DNA of 64,000 nucleotides from contig ML976666.1 in NCBI GenBank assembly GCA_010015655.1, positions 698,092 through 762,091 on the forward strand. Direction: 5' to 3'. Within the stretch, counting starts at the first letter, position 1. Each line of letters opens with the position of its first letter. A program made the position numbers and the translations under genes. The notes under the pieces were generated by a model. The model was not told where the DNA came from and did no database searches. It worked only from the letters and a program-made list of their open reading frames with translations. Positions 1 to 9,984 of the stretch are shown here, in pieces. This DNA is from Bimuria novae-zelandiae CBS 107.79. Taxonomy: Eukaryota; Ascomycota; Dothideomycetes; Pleosporales; Didymosphaeriaceae.

Positions 1-587
1 TCTTCTATATTAGGCAGATTAATTTTAGCGCACTAACTAATAACTTTAATTTATAATTTTAGCTAGTTTTTAAAGTTATATAATTTTAGCGGAGTATACA
101 AGCGCTTATAGTTATTAATTAAGTTACGTTAGTAAACTACTATTAATAGCGTAAAGTACTTTTTAAAGGAGATAAGCCGCGCGTGCAGCGTATCCTTATT
201 ATATAATAAGTAAATATAGCGCTTAGTAATTATCTTATTAATATTTATATTTATGTTTTAAAGTGCCTATTTTTACTTAAGGTAGAAGGTATATTACTTC
301 TTATATTAGTTATATATAAATTAATAGTATTAAAATTTATTATTTTTAAGGTTAGCGTTAGCGTATATCGTACTAGGTACCTTAGTAACTTTGTATTGGT
401 GCGCCATAGGCTCGATAGGCTCTGTGAGTAGAGGCAGGTCAGCTGTAGCAACGTTAGGATTGCAATACTGCCATAGATCGTGCTGCTGCGCGGCATCCTT
501 GCGAAGAAAGATCCATGCCTGCCAGTCCTCAGGCTTGTTAAGGACTACTGCGACACGCCTTATTGTAGGATCAGATTCTGTCGCCAT
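1..587 (-). pseudogene. Copia (Ty1) gag N-terminal fragment, element K00
   Basis: Start of a Ty1/Copia-type Gag polyprotein read on the minus strand. The frame opens with an ATG at 587 and stays intact for about 85 codons (to about 330), with a Gag-like stretch including KPEDWQAWIFLRKDA and DLWQYCNPN. Left of 330 the frame is full of TAA/TAG stops typical of RIP and runs off the window edge. The same Gag is visible in degraded form in remnant K0 (about 51330-50982 continuing at 38389), for example the matching block before CNPN/VNPD and the following LTEP motif, which supports the family call. It is preceded by its own LTR (699-841) and primer binding site. The well-preserved first 85 codons next to a ruined remainder are notable. 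Not functional. Confidence 0.75.
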
Positions 588-685
588 CGTGGAGTTGTGC
601 AGCTATCACAAGTCGTATGTAGTAGGTATTGCAGGATTATTATAAACAATTGCAAGTAAGTAGTAGCAGCCTTAGCAGGTGCAAA

Positions 686-698
686 CCGGGCTCATAAC
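686..698 (-). promoter_or_regulatory. Primer binding site resembling half-tRNA-iMet priming (K00)
   Basis: The bases directly inside the LTR read CCGGGCTCATAAC on the plus strand. That is the sequence of the anticodon arm and loop (CAU anticodon) of eukaryotic initiator tRNA-Met, so the minus-strand RNA of the element is complementary to it. Known comparison: Drosophila copia is primed by an internal fragment of initiator tRNA-Met cut in the anticodon loop. The position immediately adjacent to the LTR end is seen directly; use as the primer is inferred. Confidence 0.6.
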
Positions 699-841
699 TA
701 TAACGTCGAAAAGAGTGCTGAGGCAATCGTTGTTTTGATTGAGAAGCTACTCTATGGAGCTATATACTGTGGATCACGTGAGTCACGTGCACGGGCCGCA
801 CGTACGCGGGTGGCCCAAGCTTCATGTCCTAAACCGTCACA
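699..841 (-). repeat. 5' LTR of Copia element K00
   Basis: On the minus strand this begins TGTGACGG at 841 and ends CGACGTTATA at 699, where the ancestral end was probably GTCACA (the related copy ending at 6048 has GTCACA). About 143 bp, next to the primer binding site and upstream of the gag start at 587. It contains several CACGTG/TCACGTGA E-box-like palindromes (about 775-790), possible promoter elements. The last 65 bp are repeated in inverted orientation at 5985-6048. Confidence 0.6.
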
Positions 842-859
842 GTTAAGCTAAGAGATATT

Positions 860-3609
860 TAGAGTTGCGGCCGATAGGCTTATCAAGTCGACCTATCGAA
901 CTGATAGCCTATCGGTCGATAGCCTATCGGTTCGATAGCCTATCCGATAGGGCTTGGCAGCAAATTTTCCCGCAGCGAGCACAGGACATAATTATAGGCT
1001 TATGATAGAGAACTAAAACCCCTTATTATTATTATAGATAATACCCTCTTTAATAAACTTAATAATAATATATCTTCTATTTTTTAAGCGCTATTAACAC
1101 TAAAACTAATATGTCCTTAATTATAAGTTATACGTTAAGATAAGCCTTCTTAATACATAAGCATTGCCGTCTAACATTGAAAAAAAGGCTTAAACTAGGA
1201 AAGTTATTTCTATAAATATTACCCGTCTTAAGAAGACCTAAAAGGACACTATACCTTAATAGAAGGACTGCAGCACTATTTATAAAAAGTCTATAATATT
1301 AAATAGAGCCCAGCCGAAAATAATATTCGTATAACACTAAGATTTATAGAAGGGAACTTGGTTTAAGCACTATATAAAGATTTTTTAAAAAGGGGAGAAC
1401 TTAAAGGTCTTAAAGATAAAGTTCTAAGGGGGACGTTATAAAAGAATATTATAAAATAATCACTTCTAAACCTTATTATTATATAATAGCTTTTATTTTC
1501 TTATATAAAGTAATCAGAGTTTTATACATTTATTAAAGCGTTAAATTAAGAAGCATTCTTGCATATTCCTATCTATTATTTAATAATAATATACTTTATC
1601 GAAAGCTAGGATATTATCACGATGCCTATATATACTATCCTATGCCTTGTAACGATAGCTATCGTTACTCGTTCCTTTTGGAGATGTATGGCGGCGTGAT
1701 ATCGGGCGACGTACATTACAGATATTATATAAAAAGTACTGTAGTCTATATAGATAAATAATTATTTTGCTATTAATATTTAGACCTTCTAAGCTATTCC
1801 CTTCTTCTCGAAATCTGTGCTAGCTTTATAAATATGTATAATAAATATTAGAATCCCTTGATAGCTCTTTATCTAGTTTATAGTTAAAGTAGTATAGATT
1901 AATAGGAGGCGCTTTGTGTAGTTCTTATTAGATATAGAATTAATATAAAAATTAGAGCTCTTTTTCAAAATAATGCTAGATTAAATAATGTTTTCTATTA
2001 TACAATAGGCTAATAGCTTAGCCTGAAGTATAAGATTACCTAAAACGTAACGTATTAAAGGATCCGCTATTAGGGGTATATTATTAATCTTATTATTTAA
2101 GCCTTTTTATTTAGTTTTAAAAAAAGATAATAATCTCATGGAATTGTACGATAAAGAAGATAAGAAGCTAAAAGGAGAAGATAATAAGGAAGAAATCGCA
2201 CTACTAATAATATAGGTAGTAAAGTTAAAAGTTAGGGGAAAGAAGAAAAGGGAAGACAGGCCTAAGCTATTATTTAATAAAAGAGGCAAGAATATTTAAG
2301 ATATTATATAACTAATAGGAAAGCTCTATAATATTATTATATATATTTATAGTTTAGCTAATTATATAACATAGTTTAAAGATCTTGCTTACAAAATTAT
2401 TTTTTTAATAACTATATAAGATAAAATAGCTAGTTTACTATATTAAATATAGCTCTAGAAGATAGTGTAAGGTCTGCACTTTAGCTTTATATTAAGTATT
2501 ATTAAGAGAATATCTCGAAAGATAATATTTATATAATAGCTAAATAGGTATAGCTTTGTATAATTCGTGATTTCCTTTAGTTTTTTTACGAAGTAACTAT
2601 GTTTCTTTAAGGAGATAATATAACACTTAAAAAGGTTATAGTATTGATTTACTTGCTTTAGAGGAAAATACATATATTATTAGTAAGTTGTATAACACTT
2701 TTAGCTAGGCCTTTTTAACAAATTCTTTTCTTCTAGGAAAGAGCTAATAAGGCTAACGACAAGTTTATAGCTCTTTAACTCTAGCAGGCCTAGGATAAGT
2801 AGGTAACCTATGTCTAAAAATTAGACGCTTCTCTATACTATCTAGTAGCACGCGTTTTTGATCCGGAAGCTCGTACAGGTTTCTTAAAAGTAGAAGACGA
2901 GGAGGGGGTAGAAAAGCTCACAGCTAAAGGAGAAAAGAAAGTCTATATCGTACGAAAGCTTTAGGAGAGATTCCGTGACAAGATAGCGCCTTTAGCCATG
3001 CTATGCGAGTCTGGCAAGCTCCTCCTCTAATTTAAAGGTAATATAACTAGCTTTCAGAAAGAGATCTGGGAGCTTAAGTTTTAGAAACGTTATCTATAAA
3101 GCTAAGACAAGTTTAATACTTATATTAGTATAGATTAGACTATGCTAGATAATAGTATAATAGCTATATAATAGTAGAGTTAGTCTTTTTAGCGTAAAAG
3201 GTTTCTATAACTTTTATAGCTTATAATCGAAGTTCTTTTAATGCCTAGAATAAGTAATAAGCTAAAGAGAGTATTTTTAGGTTCTTAGCGTTGTGTTTCT
3301 TAGGATCGTACGAAGACAAATATATAGCTACTTAAAGTATTATAATATGCGAAAGACTAGACTGTATAAGGTATTTTAAGTATTCCTTTATAATATAAAT
3401 AAATTATATTACTACTAGGGATTGCGCAATCTCCTTTCTATATATATTTTTTAGTATTATAAGTTTAAGTCCTTTTTAAGTAGTATAATGCCAAAGTTGT
3501 CATCGTGAAAGTTTGCCAAGAAATTATCGACGCTATCGGATAGTCGGTCGATAGTTGTCGATAAGCTATCGGTTCGATAGCCCTATCGGGCCTATCGACC
3601 GCAAGTCTG
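860..3609 (+). mobile_element. hAT-family DNA transposon (hAT-1), degenerate
   Basis: The ends are inverted: AGAGTTGCGGCCGATAGG at 861 and the complement of CAGACTTGCGGTCGATAGG at 3609. Both ends carry arrays of CGATAG/CTATCG motifs (861-955 and 3525-3605), as expected of hAT subterminal transposase-binding repeats. The flanking 8 bp, GAGATATT (852-859) and GGATTATT (3610-3617), agree at five of eight positions; two of the mismatches are RIP-type, so the duplication is plausible but not proven. A transposase C-terminus is recognisable inside on the plus strand. Length 2.75 kb fits hAT. The interior is heavily RIP-mutated. Confidence 0.65.
2820..3335 (+). pseudogene. hAT transposase C-terminal region, RIP-degraded
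   Basis: Plus-strand translation with stops ignored gives a tract at 2820-3080 (YYLVARVFDPEARTGFL-like) and then, at 3235-3330, LMPRISNKLKRVFLGS followed by RCVS and DRTKTN. The second block matches the hAT dimerisation region of fungal transposases, where the usual form is a P-x-MS-x-ExERVFSGARR motif. Trp and Gln positions appear as TAG/TAA. The N-terminal BED finger and catalytic core cannot be read reliably in 1000-2800. A short open frame on the other strand (2107-2289) is a by-product of AT-rich sequence. Confidence 0.55.
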
Positions 3610-3953
3610 GGATTATTATAAATATAAAGCTCTAATACAAGAAGCATATAGCAAGAGCAGTAATATAAAAATTAAAAGTAATAATAGTACTTTCCTAACT
3701 AAAGAATCTATTACCTTAGATAGCTTAGTAGCTATTTAAAGCCATAGTAGAACTAGTTATAAACTACGCATTATATATATAGTAGCACGTAGCTAAGTAT
3801 ACCCCTTTAGTATTTTAGAAAATTTAGAGGATAGGTGCAAAGGCTATTATTAGCTACTTTTAAATAATAACTATAGTAATTATAGAGGCTAAAGTAAGTG
3901 TATATATAGTAATAAAATAGTATAGCTATAAAGTAATAAAGCTTTAAGTTAAC
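3610..3953. other. AT-rich RIP-degraded stretch, unassigned
   Basis: Lies between hAT-1 and the solo LTR at 3954. TpA-rich, with no open frame or recognisable domain. Probably part of the older element into which hAT-1 and the solo LTR inserted. Confidence 0.5.
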
Positions 3954-4404
3954 TGTTAGGATCCGAGCGACCTACAAGTGTCGAGGACCAACGATGGGCA
4001 GCCGCGGGGTAATCATCGGTGGGACTGCACTATCGAGGTCACGTGATCTACCATCCCGCCAAGAATACCATCCCGGATGGCACAACCCTCCCGGATGGCA
4101 CAACCCTCCTAGATGGGATAATCATCCAGGATGGCACAGGATTATGGAATAGCAGGAAAAGGATTAAATATATAAACCCACACGAATACCCTTACGGCAT
4201 TCGTGTTTAACCTGTTTATTAATCTATCGTTTGGATCTAAATAAGCAACCTTATTGATTTGATTATGCTGTACACACCTTTAATACCAACGCCCTAGTGA
4301 CAAGCGTAAGCTATCACTACAACCCTCTCCTGTCCTACCAGTATTCCTGCCCGAGAACCAACCTTAGCCCCTTAGGGATTAGCTATCTCTTTGGGATCTT
4401 AACA
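3954..4404 (+). repeat. Solo LTR, TGTTAGGATC family
   Basis: Starts TGTTAGGATCC and ends GGGATCTTAACA, so the termini form the short inverted repeat TGTTA/TAACA. Flanked by TTAAC (3949-3953) and TTAAT (4405-4409), a 5-bp TSD differing by one C-to-T change. Its last ~220 bp match the LTRs at 36215-36649 (same orientation) and 51397-51825 (reverse). The first half differs from them and holds two perfect plus degenerate copies of a 19-bp unit around CCGGATGGCACAACCCTC (4072-4140). No internal coding region follows, so it is a solo LTR. A short open frame inside (4019-4210) has no support as a gene. Confidence 0.8.
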
Positions 4405-5175
4405 TTAATATCTACTTCTTGCCTAAGACGAACCTGCTAACATAATTACGTTTTAAGCTATTTATAAAGTTTATTTTACTTTTTTAAATAATAGTCTTAG
4501 CGCACAAAAATGCAGGCACTAGCTATATAAAAATAATTATACTTTATATAATTAGCCCGTAGAGTAAACGCATTACGATAATAGTAGAACTAAACTTAGA
4601 GAATACTATAGTACTATTACACTAGAAGAATAAAATAAAAATTATAACTAGCACGTTAGCGCGCTATAGTAATATTAAAGTAAGGTAGGTAATACTAAAT
4701 ACTTAGAATAATAGAGTAAATAAACCCTACACTAGCTCTACTATCCTAGGCCTAAGGAAAGAGTAGAACCTTTATATAATAAAACTATTTACTATTATAG
4801 GAACTCTAGAAGCTTTAGGAAAACTATACTATAAGTAAATTATAATCTTTATAAGAAACCTAGCTACTCTTTAGGTAGCATACTAGCTAAAGAGATAGTA
4901 ATAATAATATATTATTTAAAAAATCTATCGCATAATCTAGGACCTAAAGATATTAAAAAATAAAGTAAATTTTATATAAATTATAGCAAAATACAGTAAC
5001 ACCCTTATAGATAAAGTAAAAAAAGTAATAAAGAGGATTATATAAAAGGGTAGTACGCCACTTGTGCGTTAGTTTTAAGCTAAATTAATTATTATTAACA
5101 CGATAATAGGAAAAGCATAAGTAAAAAGTACTCTGCTAGACAGCACAGGAGCATATAGCAAGCAGATAGATATAG
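4405..5175. other. AT-rich RIP-degraded stretch, unassigned
   Basis: Dense TAA/TAG in all frames and strong TpA excess. I found no recognisable transposon motif on either strand. Probably the body of the element that ends in the LTR fragment at 6048. Confidence 0.4.
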
Positions 5176-5352
5176 TGTTGCAAAAGGGCACCTTGCTAGA
5201 GCTTTCTGCGCTAGCTAGGGTTGATCCAAGCAGCCGAGCAGCCAAGCACGCGATTCCCTAAACCCCTAAATAGCTCAGCGTCTCAGTAGAGCTTCCTCTC
5301 CTTAATAGACTTTGTTTACGAGCTCCCTGATCGAAGTTGACTGTGCGCAATA
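5176..5352 (+). repeat. Short solo LTR (177 bp) with perfect TSD
   Basis: Begins TGTTGCAAAAGG and ends GTGCGCAATA (ancestrally GCAACA after one C-to-T change), giving TGTTGC/GCAACA ends. It is flanked on both sides by TATAG (5171-5175 and 5353-5357). Base composition is nearly normal compared with the AT-rich DNA around it, as expected for a repeat too short for RIP. Orientation is arbitrary because the ends are symmetric. No other copy was seen in the window. Confidence 0.7.
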
Positions 5353-5984
5353 TATAGCACTACTAGGATAACACATCCGCAAGTTATACAATAACCTTAG
5401 TAAATAAGAGGCGATAGTGTTAGCATAGCTTCACATAAGAATAATATAGCTAAATATATTTTTACTAAATTAAAGTAGTAGATTTTAGGGCATGTGCTTA
5501 TAATTATATAAAAATATTTAAATACTTTTTTTAATACGCCTAATAGGACACACTTAGGGAATAAATACTAAAGTAACTAGACACGCTAAGAGGAAGCCTC
5601 TTATTTTATTTTAAAAAAAGAGTAAAAATAAATCTAGTAAAAATATAAATAGGAACTATAAAGGCAGTAAAAGTAGCGACTTAATACGCGATAGTAATAA
5701 AACGTCTAAAAATAGTAAGTAAAACGTAAGAGGAAAAAAATAACCTTTTTATTTAATAAGTTTTACTTTATTTACTAAAAAAAAATTATTAATACTTAGA
5801 GAAATAGCTCTAAAATAATTTACTACTAACTACTTAAAAAGAATTAGAAATATATAGAGTTAAGAAGAATAAATATAAGGAGAGTTATTTATAAGGGCTA
5901 GAGGGAGTTAGATTACTATTATAAGCTCTAGTATATAGTTAGCGTAAAAAGGCCCTTTAGGCAAGTGAGCTAGGCGTAATTAAT
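5353..5984. other. AT-rich RIP-degraded stretch, unassigned
   Basis: A continuation of the degraded element interrupted by the 177-bp solo LTR. No open frame and no domain recognised on either strand. Confidence 0.4.
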
Positions 5985-6048
5985 TAATCATAGAGTAGCT
6001 TCTTAATTAAAACAACGATTGCCTCAACACTCTTCTTTCGATGTCACA
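5985..6048 (+). repeat. LTR 3' end, inverted copy of the K00 LTR tail
   Basis: CATAGAGTAGCTTCT through CGATGTCACA matches, in opposite orientation, the final 65 bp of the K00 LTR (699-764), including AAAACAACGATTGCCTCA. The conserved TGTCACA end gives the ancestral LTR terminus. The 5' part of this LTR (before 5985) is too different to bound, and I found no convincing TSD. It marks the edge between RIP-degraded DNA and the gene island. Confidence 0.6.
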
Positions 6049-6402
6049 TAAGGGTTAAGGACACAGAATGTTGCGAGCGGAAGCTAAGCGCCGGCTTGAG
6101 AGGTGGATCCCGGTGACGCCAGACCCTGTCCGCTCTACTAGCTGCGACTGGCCAGCACCCCACCTCCATCAGCTCTCAGCCGCAGCCTAAAGATATGAAC
6201 ATGCAGCTCCTCTGATGTGTGCGCAAGCGCCTATGTTAGTCTTAGCCCCGCGAGAACGTCGTCAGACTTCCTTATAAGAGGCTTGTTCGCCTGCCTGCCT
6301 GCCTGCCTGCCTGCCTGCATTGCTAGAATACCCTCCTGCCTCCGGAATACGCCCCCATACCTGCCCGACACACCCAGCTTGTGTACGTACCGATGATCCG
6401 AA
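6049..6402 (+). promoter_or_regulatory. Upstream region of the NLR-like gene
   Basis: GC-normal, non-repetitive DNA between the LTR end and the NLR start codon at 6403. It is the likely promoter and 5' leader. It contains the CCTG tetranucleotide repeat at 6289-6318. No TATA box stands out. Confidence 0.4.
6289..6318. repeat. (GCCT)n microsatellite
   Basis: Seven and a half perfect copies of GCCT starting at 6289, about 85 bp upstream of the NLR start codon. A candidate length-polymorphic site in the 5' leader or promoter. Confidence 0.9.
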
Positions 6403-9107
6403 ATGTCCGGTGCCGAAGCCATTACCGCCATCCAGCTAATCGACGCCTGCATCGGCATCGCTAATACAATCATCGACATTGGGCGTGCCGTTCACGATGC
6501 TCAAGGATTACCGCCAAAGCTTTGAGACCTGCTCGAAAAGCTACTAGCGATCCAAGAACTGTTAGAAAGTGCGCAGGAGAGCTGCGAGGAAGGGAGGATC
6601 ACGGAGGATGCTAGCATGAACGCACAGCCGATTTTGAAACAGTGCGAGGAGGCTTTAGCTGAGCTAAGGGACATATTCAGGAAAGCCTGCCCAAAAGGTG
6701 GGGAGAATCGTACCAAGCGCATCTGGAGAGGCGCAAAGACTGTCTTCTTCGGCCGAGACAGCCAGGTACAGAAGCTTCTAGTGACCATTCAAGACGACTT
6801 GAGACTGTTGGAGCAGAAGGAGATCTATGTTATTGGCGATAAGCTGGACGCACTGCAGCAGGTTACGGAAGCACTAGCGGATAATGAGGATGGCAAGTAT
6901 ACACACTCTGGAGCGGGCAACATTATTGCCAATGAAGGCGGTAGTCCTACAAATTATGTAGTTAGCGGAAGCAATAACCGGCAGATTAATAATCCTGGGG
7001 TATACAATGAGGGCCCTTCAAGTACGTAGTTATCGTTCTCACATAGTCACACTAACTTCTTAATCGAGGTAGTTTCTTTTAACTAGTATGCGTTTACAGT
7101 ATGCCTAAGTGCACTTTGACGAGTCCATACTGACCACGCTGGTGTTAGCACATAATTACACTTATCTACCACCAGGTAAACTCGGCCTTAAATGCTATTG
7201 AAATAGGTGCGCTTGTTTACTGGCCGCTGACAACAGCGCGACGCTAGAACGGCCCGAGACACCGCCTAAGCCGTCGTCCAACGTCCCGTTTCGACGCGAC
7301 CCAGAATACGTCGACCGCGGAACGCTGCTCGATCAGATACGCGAGAAATGCGCTGCCCCGGCATCGCGCATAGCACTGGTGGGCCTGGGCGGTGTGGGGT
7401 GAGCTAGGAGAATCTGAGGCCAGTGCAACTTGCTAACACCGACACAGAAAGTCGCAACTCGCCATCGAGCACTGCTATCGAACCGAGGAGGCATCTCTAG
7501 AGACGTGGGTGTTCTGGGTCCACGCTAGCAACACGGCCCGCATCGAACAAGGCTACCGAGACATCGCAGACCAGGTCAGGCTGGCTGGCCGGAACGACCC
7601 GCAAGTAGACGTGTTCAAGCTCGTTCATAAATGGCTTCGTAATGATAAGAACGGCAAGTGGCTGGTGGTTCTCGACAATGCCGATGATGCTGCTGCGCTC
7701 ACTCTGCCAGCAAACAATGACCCGAAGGCAAAGGCGAGCAGCGGAGATAGCGCTCGCCCACGGTTCCTCTCGTCGTATCTGCCCCAGAGCAAGAATGGTT
7801 CGGTGCTGGTGACCAGTCGGACGAGGAGCGTGGCATTGCAGCTGGTGGAAGAGGGCGACATCTTATCCATCGGGCCCATGGGCGACGCCAGCGGCCAAGA
7901 GCTTCTACGAACGAAGCTAGGAGAGGAGGTGGACGAGGACCGCACTGCTGAGCTAGCAAAGGCCCTCGAATTTATGCCACTCGCTCTCGTACAGGCAGCC
8001 GCATACATCCGACAACGAGCACCCAGGTGCTCGGTGCAGCAATACCTAGAGCAGTTCCACAAGAGCGACAGAAAAAGGACAGGCCTGCTAGACTACGACG
8101 GAGGCCGTCTCCGGAGAGACGAAGAAGCCAAGAACTCTATTCTCATAACGTGGCAAATCTCGTTCGACCATATACTCCAGACCAGGCGGTCAGCGGCAGA
8201 CCTGCTGTCATTGATGAGCTTCTTTGACCGGCAGGGGATTCCTGAGGCGCTTCTCCGCAACCAAGATAGGACAGAGAAAAGACATGGTGGTGTGGAAGCT
8301 ATTAATCGAGACGGCGAAGACAGCGAGAGCGACAGCAAAGATGACGATGACAATGACAATGACGAATTAGAAGCAAGTTTTCACGACGGGTTTGAAAAGG
8401 ACATTGTCACGCTAAGGAACTACTCGTTTATTGGGGTTACCACCAATGTCAGCACGTTCGACATGCATGGGCTTGTGCAGCTAGCCACGCGGAAGTGGTT
8501 GGAAGGGCAGGGCCAACTTGAACCATGGAAGCAGCAGTACATCCACAATCTTTGCGCAGCATTTCCAACAGGGGAGCACAAGAACTGGGCCCAATGCCAG
8601 GCGCTCTTTCCGCACGCCAAGTCGGCGCTGTTGCAGCCGCCCAAGTCTGGGGAATCCCTACAACAGTGGGCTCTACTGTTATATAAGGTAGCATGGTATG
8701 CGTGGCAGAAAGGAAATGTAGGTGATGCAGAGAAACTGTCAGTAAAGTCAATGAAGGTTAGGAAAAAGCAGCTTGGAAAAGAGCATATAGACACGTTAAG
8801 CAGTATGGCAATGGCAGGGTTAGCAGCAAACCTTGCAGGGCGGTGGAAGGAGGCCGAAGAGCTGGAGGTGCAAGTGATGGAGACGAGAAAGAGGGTGCTT
8901 GGGGAGGAGCACCCAAGCACTTTAAACGCTATCGGCAATCTTGCATTCACACTTAAGTCCCAAAACCGTAATAAGGAGGCTATCTTATTGATGGAAACAT
9001 GCTTTCAGCTGCGCAAACGGATCCTGGGCGGTCATCACCTGGATACAGAGTCGTCGCTTGAAGCATTAACTCAGTGGCAGATGGAGAATATGGAGATAGT
9101 AAATTAA
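6403..9107 (+). pseudogene. Fungal NLR-like protein (N-terminal domain, sigma motif, NB-ARC, TPR), broken
   Basis: Fungal NLRs act in non-self recognition and regulated cell death. From the ATG at 6403 comes an alpha-helical N-terminal domain like those on NACHT/NB-ARC NTPases, then a sigma-like Gly/Asn-rich motif (residues 168-206). Next is an NB-ARC domain: P-loop GLGGVGKS split by a 49-nt intron (7399-7447, branch GCTAAC), Walker B KWLVVLDNADD, GSVLVTSRTR, MPLAL and an MHGLVQLATRKW MHD-like motif. Three kinesin-light-chain-type TPRs (LGKEHIDTL, LGEEHPSTL) follow, ending at TAA 9107. Lesions: a TGA at 6523-6525 interrupts the N-terminal domain, where CGA (Arg) is expected. A good donor, GTACGT, lies at 7022, but no acceptor before 7230 restores the NB-ARC frame, so a frameshift or unusual splice lies there. 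An internal start at 6616 would skip the first stop. Exon 7448-9107 is fully open. Confidence 0.75.
6904..7020 (+). other. Sigma-like amyloid (prion-forming) motif of the NLR
   Basis: Codes for a low-complexity Gly/Asn/Ser stretch starting HSGAGNIIANEGG, with SGSNNRQINNPGVYNEG after it. Its place, between the N-terminal domain and the NTPase domain, and its alternating G-x-N pattern fit the sigma motif described in fungal NLRs, which templates amyloid signalling to partner proteins. The assignment rests on pattern only. Confidence 0.5.
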
Positions 9108-9590
9108 CGCTGCTTTAATTATAGAATATTAAACTAGTGCTAAAGCAGAGTAGCAGAGGTGTGTAAGCATGGTCATGAGTGACATCTAACGGTCTTTTAA
9201 ACGACATGACATTGTCGATTGCCACCACAGGTAGGGAGGGCGGCCGACCCGCACCGGCCATAACCTTGTAGATGTTTCGTCAGTTGGCTTCTGAACTGGA
9301 GCAGGCGGTTGATAACAGAATGTACATAGCTGGCGCATCGTAACGGCCCATATCCACAGGATGCATGGCCAAAATAGAACACACACACACATAGATGTTT
9401 CGAAGTGCGTAGGTAATGAGTGGGTATAGGTATATGTGGCACAGCTCACGACATCGCCACTTTTTAAGCCACATATATTCCCTGTAAGCCGCTAATGTCT
9501 ATCAAGTAAGCGCCTTTCTCAGCGGCCGTGCGCTTAGAAGTGCAGGAACTGGAAACCGATATCAGTCACCACTGTATCAAATTATCGCAG
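9108..9590. other. Downstream flank of the NLR with (CA)n repeat
   Basis: GC-normal DNA after the NLR stop. It contains a short (AC)6 microsatellite at 9379-9391 and overlapping short open frames on the minus strand (9186-9474) with no domain. I take these as non-coding. Composition drops sharply into RIP-type DNA at about 9590. Confidence 0.5.
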
Positions 9591-9960
9591 TTATTATAAC
9601 CTTATAATTAGCCGCAAGCTCTTTAAGGAGGCTAATATTTAGCTTAACTATAAGTAATAAATACTTAAGTAACTAAATATAGCGCTAATTAACTATAAGC
9701 ATAATATTACTATCCCTATATAAGATACCAATATAGAAATTAAGTCTAGTTATTAAGTAGACGCTAACGAATGCGATATACTTATAAATATAGCTATAAT
9801 ATAGTCTAACTATTGCTCGCTATAATAGTCCCCTTAGTATTACGCCTACTAGAAGAACCTAGCTAAGATAAAAGAGTAGCTCTATTATTAAGCGTCACTA
9901 TTATAAGAACAACTCCACTATTAAGCGCTATTATTATAAAAGTAGCTAACTCGCCTTAAA
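9591..9960. other. AT-rich stretch, unassigned
   Basis: RIP-type DNA before the first readable part of Gypsy C. It may be more of that element but shows no recognisable Gag or RT motif. Confidence 0.35.
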
Positions 9961-9984
9961 CCTATCTCTTGCGAGGACCTCGCG

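Noticed and set aside
2107..2673. Open frames of 60-72 codons inside hAT-1
   Set aside because: They run opposite to the transposase in AT-rich DNA and show only Leu/Ser/Phe/Lys-rich composition bias.
867..3605. CRISPR-like or satellite interpretation of the CTATCG repeats
   Set aside because: The repeats are in mixed orientation, very short and confined to the ends of a transposon. They fit hAT subterminal sites.
9186..9474. Three overlapping minus-strand open frames of 64-87 codons downstream of the NLR
   Set aside because: Low-complexity Cys/Tyr/Pro-rich translations from a CA-repeat region, no domain, no start context. Treated as non-coding.
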